Source of the DNA: Oscillospiraceae bacterium | Lineage (GTDB): Bacteria > Bacillota > Clostridia > Oscillospirales > Acutalibacteraceae | Assembly (NCBI GenBank): GCA_015065615.1 | Contig: SVPY01000010.1 | Location: 1 to 64,000 of the forward strand | Direction: 5' to 3' | DNA length: 64,000 nt | Shown here: piece after piece, positions 60,476 through 64,000 of the stretch | Position numbering within the stretch: position 1 is the first letter of the stretch | Layout: each line of letters opens with the position of its first letter | Position numbers and translations under genes: made by a program | The notes under the pieces: model-generated | What the model saw: the letters and a program-made list of their open reading frames with translations, nothing else | Told to the model about the DNA's origin: nothing | The model's database searches: none

Positions 60476-61786
60476 ATGGAAAAGCGTTATTTTCAAAAAG
60501 AAATTGAGACTATGCCGGTTGAAGAAATTAAAAAGCTTCAATCCGAAAAGCTCGTAAAGCAGGTAAAGCACGTATATGAGAACGTACCTTACTACCGCAA
60601 TTTAATGGACGAGAAGGGTGTTAAGCCCGAGGATATCAAGGGTATTGAAGATCTTCACAAACTTCCCTTCCTTACAAAAAGCGACCTTCGCGATGCTTAT
60701 CCCTACGGTTTACTCGGTAAACCTTTAAGCGACTGTGTAAGAATTCACTCAACTTCAGGTACAACAGGTAAAAGAGTTGTTGCATTCTATACTCAGCACG
60801 ATATTGACCTTTGGGATGATTGCTGTGCAAGAGCCATAGTTGCCGCAGACGGAAGTAAAGATGATGTTTGTCAGGTAGCTTACGGTTACGGTCTCTTTAC
60901 TGGCGGTTTCGGTCTTAACGGCGGTTCACAGAAGGTTGGTTGCCTTACACTTCCCATGTCCTCCGGTAATACAGAGCGTCAGGTTCAGTTTATGATGGAT
61001 TTAAACGCTACAATCCTTTGTTGTACTCCTTCTTATGCGGCATATATTGGCGAATACTTAAAAGAGCAGGGCTACACACCCGACCGAATTCCTCTTAAAG
61101 CAGGTATCTTCGGTGCAGAACCCTGGACGGAAGAGATGCGCCGCGGCATTGAAGCAACACTGGGCATCAAAGCTTACGATATTTACGGCTTAACAGAATC
61201 CACAGGTCCCGGAGTTGCTTTCGAATGTGAAGAACAAACAGGTATGCACATCAACGAAGACCACTTCTTAGCAGAGATTATCGATCCCGATACAGGCGAA
61301 GTTCTTCCCGAAGGCAGCAAGGGCGAGCTTGTATTTACATCCCTTGATAAGGAAGCATTCCCCTTACTCCGTTACCGCACACGTGATATATGCGTTCTTT
61401 CCCGTAAAGAGTGCTCCTGCGGCAGAACATTCATCAAGATGGCTAAGCCTATGGGCAGAAGCGATGATATGATGATCATCCGCGGTGTTAACGTATTCCC
61501 CAGCCAGATCGAAACGGTTCTCCTTAAAGAAGGTTACCAGCCCAACTATCAGATCGTAGTTGACAGAAAGAATAATAACGATACCTTCGATATCAACGTT
61601 GAAATGAATCCCGAGCAGTTTACAGATACAGTCAGCGGTGTTACTGCTATGGAAAAGGCTCTTGCAGGCGCTATGAAAACAATGCTCGGTATCAATCCTG
61701 CTATTCATCTTGTACCTCCCAAGAGCATTACAAGAAGCGAAGGCAAGGCTGTAAGAGTTATTGATAAACGTAAATTACACGATTGA
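60476..61786 (+). CDS. paaK: Phenylacetate-CoA ligase
   Basis: 436-residue AMP-forming PaaK-type ligase that converts phenylacetate (or related aryl acids) plus CoA and ATP to arylacetyl-CoA. HSTSGTTGKR at 91-100 is the nucleotide motif; IFGAEPWTEEMR, YDIYGLTESTGPGVAFEC and RGVNVFPSQIE follow in family order. Placement after iorAB is a standard association, where it can run in reverse to conserve ATP from arylacetyl-CoA or salvage the acid. SD AAAGGA. Confidence 0.95.
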   Translation: MEKRYFQKEIETMPVEEIKKLQSEKLVKQVKHVYENVPYYRNLMDEKGVKPEDIKGIEDLHKLPFLTKSDLRDAYPYGLLGKPLSDCVRIHSTSGTTGKRVVAFYTQHDIDLWDDCCARAIVAADGSKDDVCQVAYGYGLFTGGFGLNGGSQKVGCLTLPMSSGNTERQVQFMMDLNATILCCTPSYAAYIGEYLKEQGYTPDRIPLKAGIFGAEPWTEEMRRGIEATLGIKAYDIYGLTESTGPGVAFECEEQTGMHINEDHFLAEIIDPDTGEVLPEGSKGELVFTSLDKEAFPLLRYRTRDICVLSRKECSCGRTFIKMAKPMGRSDDMMIIRGVNVFPSQIETVLLKEGYQPNYQIVVDRKNNNDTFDINVEMNPEQFTDTVSGVTAMEKALAGAMKTMLGINPAIHLVPPKSITRSEGKAVRVIDKRKLHD

Positions 61787-61799
61787 GAGGAGTATAGAT

Positions 61800-62231
61800 A
61801 TGTCATTAAAGCAGTTAACGATATTTGTTCAGAATAAACAGGGCGCACTTGTAGATATTACCGAGACGCTTGCAAAGCACGAGGTTAATATCAGAGCACT
61901 TTCTATTGCCGATACACAGGATTTCGGTATTCTCCGCCTTATTGTAAACAACAACGATATAGCATTAAAGACACTTTCCGAGGAAGGTTACCTTTTAAGA
62001 ACTACCGACGTTGTAGGTGTTAAGATCGGTGATGCTCCCGGTAAGCTTTCTAAAGCATTAAAGGTACTTGACGAAAACGAAATAAACGTTGAATATCTCT
62101 ATGCATTTATGGCAAGAACAGAAAAACACGCCTACGTTGTTCTCAGAGTTGCAGATAATAATAAGGCAGAAGCTGCTCTTGAAAAAGAAGGTTTCCACCT
62201 TATTACAGATGCCGATGTTTTAAAGCTTTAA
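61800..62231 (+). CDS. Tandem ACT-domain protein
   Basis: 143-residue protein made of two ACT domains: residues about 1-70 (LTIFVQNKQGALVDITETLAKHEVNIRALSIA) and 71-143 (VVGVKIGDAPGKLSKALKVLDENEINVEYLYAFM). Such small ACT-only proteins usually follow iorAB/paaK in anaerobes and may sense aromatic amino acids. ATG at 61800 has GAGAGGAG upstream; an upstream in-frame TTG lies in paaK. The paaK stop is 13 bases ahead. Last gene of the operon. Confidence 0.9.
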   Translation: MSLKQLTIFVQNKQGALVDITETLAKHEVNIRALSIADTQDFGILRLIVNNNDIALKTLSEEGYLLRTTDVVGVKIGDAPGKLSKALKVLDENEINVEYLYAFMARTEKHAYVVLRVADNNKAEAALEKEGFHLITDADVLKL

Positions 62232-62241
62232 TAAAAATAAT

Positions 62242-62276
62242 AAACAGCAGAGCTTAGTTCTCTGCTGTTTTGTTTT
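62242..62276 (+). terminator. Intrinsic terminator at the operon end
   Basis: Perfect 11-bp stem AAACAGCAGAG / CTCTGCTGTTT, 7-nt loop, T-rich tail. It overlaps the 3' end of the convergent AraC gene. Confidence 0.85.
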
Positions 62277-63054
62277 TCTCCTGCTTTTTATAATTGATAG
62301 GTGAAACGCCCATCTGCTCGCTGAATACCTTGCTGAAATATAAAGGGTCGGAAAAGCCGGAAAGAATTGCAACATTTTTAACCGAGGTAACTCCGTTTTC
62401 AATAAGCATAACGGCGTGTTTGATTCTAAGAAGCCTCAAATATTCCGTGAATGTCATACCTAATTGAGTTTTGAAATGGTGGGAGAGATATTTAGTGTTA
62501 TAACCTGCAACGTTTGCTACTTTCTCAAGACTTAAATCGCACTCGGTAAAATGTTTTTCAAGATAATTCAATGTAAAGTTAACTAAATCGTTATATTTGT
62601 TTTCGCTTTTCTTCAATTTGCTGAAAGAGTATAAAAGAATACCTTCGCTGAAAAGGTCAACGTTATCTTTATCGGCTCTTACAATCGCGTCATTCCAAAA
62701 TGGAATAAGCCCTTCATAACTTGAAAATACACAGCTTTTCGGTGTAATTGAAAAGCGCCTGATAAGTTCATCTGCTCTTAAACCCTTGAAGCTGATGTAA
62801 TAATAATTTAAATTATCGGTATTTTCTATAATTACGGGCAAATTCGGAAAAGAAAACAGAATCATTCCCGCCTTTATTTTATAAGTATAGCCGCCTGTTT
62901 TAAATAAACCTTCGCCGTTTGAAACAAGATACATAAGAAAAGAAGAGTGGCAAAGGCTTTCTCCCGAATGAGGAACGCTGCTTTCAAAAATAAAGTTGTT
63001 TATAATAATACTGCCCTGCTCGTTCGGCTCAATAAATTTACAAATGTTTTTCAT
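62254..63054 (-). CDS. AraC-family transcriptional regulator
   Basis: 266-residue regulator. N-terminal cupin-like sensor domain (to about residue 150; FLMYLVSNGEGLFKTGGYTYKIKAGMILF), C-terminal AraC double helix-turn-helix (LSLEKVANVAGYNTKYLSHHFKTQLGMTFTEYLRLLRIKHA, then VKNVAILSGFSDPLYFSKVFSEQMGVSPINYKK). This architecture is typical of sugar-responsive activators; the divergent Gfo/Idh gene is the likely target. SD GAGGTG on the minus strand. Confidence 0.92.
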   Translation of the reverse strand: MKNICKFIEPNEQGSIIINNFIFESSVPHSGESLCHSSFLMYLVSNGEGLFKTGGYTYKIKAGMILFSFPNLPVIIENTDNLNYYYISFKGLRADELIRRFSITPKSCVFSSYEGLIPFWNDAIVRADKDNVDLFSEGILLYSFSKLKKSENKYNDLVNFTLNYLEKHFTECDLSLEKVANVAGYNTKYLSHHFKTQLGMTFTEYLRLLRIKHAVMLIENGVTSVKNVAILSGFSDPLYFSKVFSEQMGVSPINYKKQEKNKTAEN

Positions 63055-63072
63055 AATTACACCTCGTTTCTT

Positions 63073-63100
63073 AGTATATCATTTTGATAAATATCTGCAA
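63073..63100 (-). promoter_or_regulatory. Sigma-A-type promoter for the AraC gene
   Basis: Minus strand TTGCAG, 16-bp spacer, TATACT. Confidence 0.6.
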
Positions 63101-63127
63101 GCGAAAAACAGAATAATTACATAAAAT

Positions 63128-63171
63128 AATAGAAATATTCTATTTATTTCAGGTTAAGAAAACAATATAAT
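63128..63171 (+). promoter_or_regulatory. Palindrome and weak promoter ahead of the Gfo/Idh gene
   Basis: A perfect 17-bp palindrome AATAGAA-ATA-TTCTATT (63128-63144) ends where the -35 box should lie; the -10 is TATAAT at 63166-63171 but the -35 is poor. This is the layout expected of an activator-dependent promoter served by the divergent AraC protein. Confidence 0.5.
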
Positions 63172-63213
63172 AAACGTATAAAATCCGAAAAATAAATGAA
63201 AGGAATGAAACGT

Positions 63214-63702
63214 ATGAAAAATATCAGACTCGGTATATTCGGCCTTGGCAGAGGCTCAAGTTTTTATGACAGTATACTTGTAAACAACGGTGAAGTTGTA
63301 GCTGTATGCGACGGTAACCCCGAAAAATTAAAGCAAGCAGACGAAGCTTTAAAGGGTAAAGCTGCTTTATACAGCGACTTCGATGAATTTATTAAGCACG
63401 ATATGGATGCCGTTTTCCTTGCTAACTGCTTCCACGAGCACGCACCCTTTGCTATCAAGGCGCTCGAGAGAAATATTCACGTTTTAACTGAATGCACAAG
63501 TAACGGTACAATGGCAGAGGGCGTTGAGCTTGTTAGGGCTTGTGAAAAAAGCAAGGCTATATTTATGCTTGCCGAAAACTACCCCTTTATGAAGTTTAAT
63601 CAGGAAATGAGAAGGGTATATAGAAGCGGTAAAATTGGTAAAGCATATTCTGCGAAGGTGAGTATAACCATCCTATCGATATGGCTGATGCTGAAGGTAT
63701 GA
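63214..63702 (+). CDS. Gfo/Idh/MocA-family oxidoreductase, 5' part ending at a frameshift
   Basis: N-terminal NAD(P)-binding half of a sugar or inositol oxidoreductase: Rossmann GIFGLGRGSS (residues 7-16), AVCDGNPEKLKQAD, ALERNIHVLTECTSNGTMAEG and LAENYPFMKFNQEMRRVY, the family's catalytic-lysine region variant. The natural frame is lost after YSA near 63653; codons after that (KVSITILS...) are out-of-frame residues ending at TGA 63702. ATG 63214 has AAAGGA 9 bases upstream; two earlier in-frame ATGs overlap that SD. Either a real pseudogene or a one-base sequence error. Confidence 0.85.
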   Translation: MKNIRLGIFGLGRGSSFYDSILVNNGEVVAVCDGNPEKLKQADEALKGKAALYSDFDEFIKHDMDAVFLANCFHEHAPFAIKALERNIHVLTECTSNGTMAEGVELVRACEKSKAIFMLAENYPFMKFNQEMRRVYRSGKIGKAYSAKVSITILSIWLMLKV

Positions 63703-64000
63703 AGCATTTGCGCCCCTATGCTACACATTGGCGCAATTTCCTGCCACGTTCTTATTATATTACTCATTCACTTGCTCCTTTAATGTATATCACAGGCGCA
63801 TTCCCCAAGCGTGTAACTGCTTTTGCTTGCTTTGCTCCTTTCACTGAAGCTAAATATAACGGTAACATGGTTGGCGACAGAGCCGCTATTATCACAACTT
63901 TAAACGACGATGATTCAGTATACAGAGTAACAGGCTGCGCAGCTTTCGGTGCTCACGAAAATTCCTACAGGGTTTGCGGCATAAAAGGCCAGATAGAAAA
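63654..64000 (+). pseudogene. Out-of-frame continuation of the Gfo/Idh/MocA gene
   Basis: In the +1-shifted frame from 63654 the reading continues uninterrupted to the window edge as EGEYNHPIDMADAEGMKHLR..., including YATHWRNFLPRSYYITHSLAP and VGDRAAIITTLNDDDSVYRV, the C-terminal substrate-binding domain of the same family. One missing base after GC at 63652-63653 explains the break. The gene runs past base 64000. Confidence 0.85.

Overview
The window reads as chromosomal DNA of a low-GC, endospore-forming, strictly anaerobic Clostridia-type bacterium, most like gut Oscillospirales/Ruminococcaceae relatives. Evidence for sporulation is yabP/yabQ, a GerA-B-C germination operon and a SpoVB-like flippase. 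Evidence for anaerobiosis is reverse rubrerythrin, rubredoxin, a class I [4Fe-4S] fumarase subunit and indolepyruvate:ferredoxin oxidoreductase. I see no prophage, insertion sequence, CRISPR array or rRNA operon. Promoters are mostly good sigma-A matches, and many genes end in clean hairpin plus T-tract terminators.

1-12.1 kb: a housekeeping/sporulation block. A 5'-truncated relA/spoT leads a tight run (MBL hydrolase, hemZ, uridine-kinase-like protein, SpoVB-like flippase, mazG, HU, rqcP). It continues through yabP-yabQ-divIC-S1 protein in the order known from the Bacillus yab-divIC region, but with a solitary, apparently catalytically dead E2-type acyltransferase inserted. Fumarase alpha (no adjacent beta) and hpf follow.

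12.1-22.6 kb: an RNA methyltransferase/lipid kinase/GH28-like operon, a DUF421 membrane protein divergent from a gerA-B-C operon, an SH3 lipoprotein, and a peroxide-defence group (Fur/PerR-type regulator, reverse rubrerythrin, small rubredoxin).

22.6-36.8 kb: a 1426-residue secreted GH105-type enzyme carrying two arrays of Cys/His repeats; a cobalamin-methyltransferase-activation protein with DUF2284; arylamine N-acetyltransferase; a PHP protein; two adjacent CobW-type GTPases (one with a His/Cys-rich repeat tract, one fused to a DUF1980-like domain) that look like a metal-homeostasis pair; a YczE-type membrane protein, a DUF1508 protein and a DUF1846 protein.

36.8-47.9 kb: potABCD polyamine importer behind a ~200-nt leader with alternative pairings, two tRNA-Ser genes, a zincin-like lipoprotein, an ion-transporter-superfamily permease, a 546-residue multi-zinc-ribbon protein, and an NhaC-type antiporter.

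47.9-56.2 kb: a glycan-degradation island without transporter or regulator of its own: GH172 (DUF2961) and DUF4091 on one strand; two FMN split-barrel proteins, a GH127-like protein and a GH38 alpha-mannosidase on the other.

56.2-64 kb: an aromatic 2-oxo-acid operon (acyl-CoA ligase, iorA, iorB, paaK, tandem-ACT protein) behind an SD-sequestering hairpin, then an AraC-family regulator divergent from a Gfo/Idh/MocA oxidoreductase that carries a one-base frameshift and runs off the window.

All assignments come from reading motifs and context; no database search was run.
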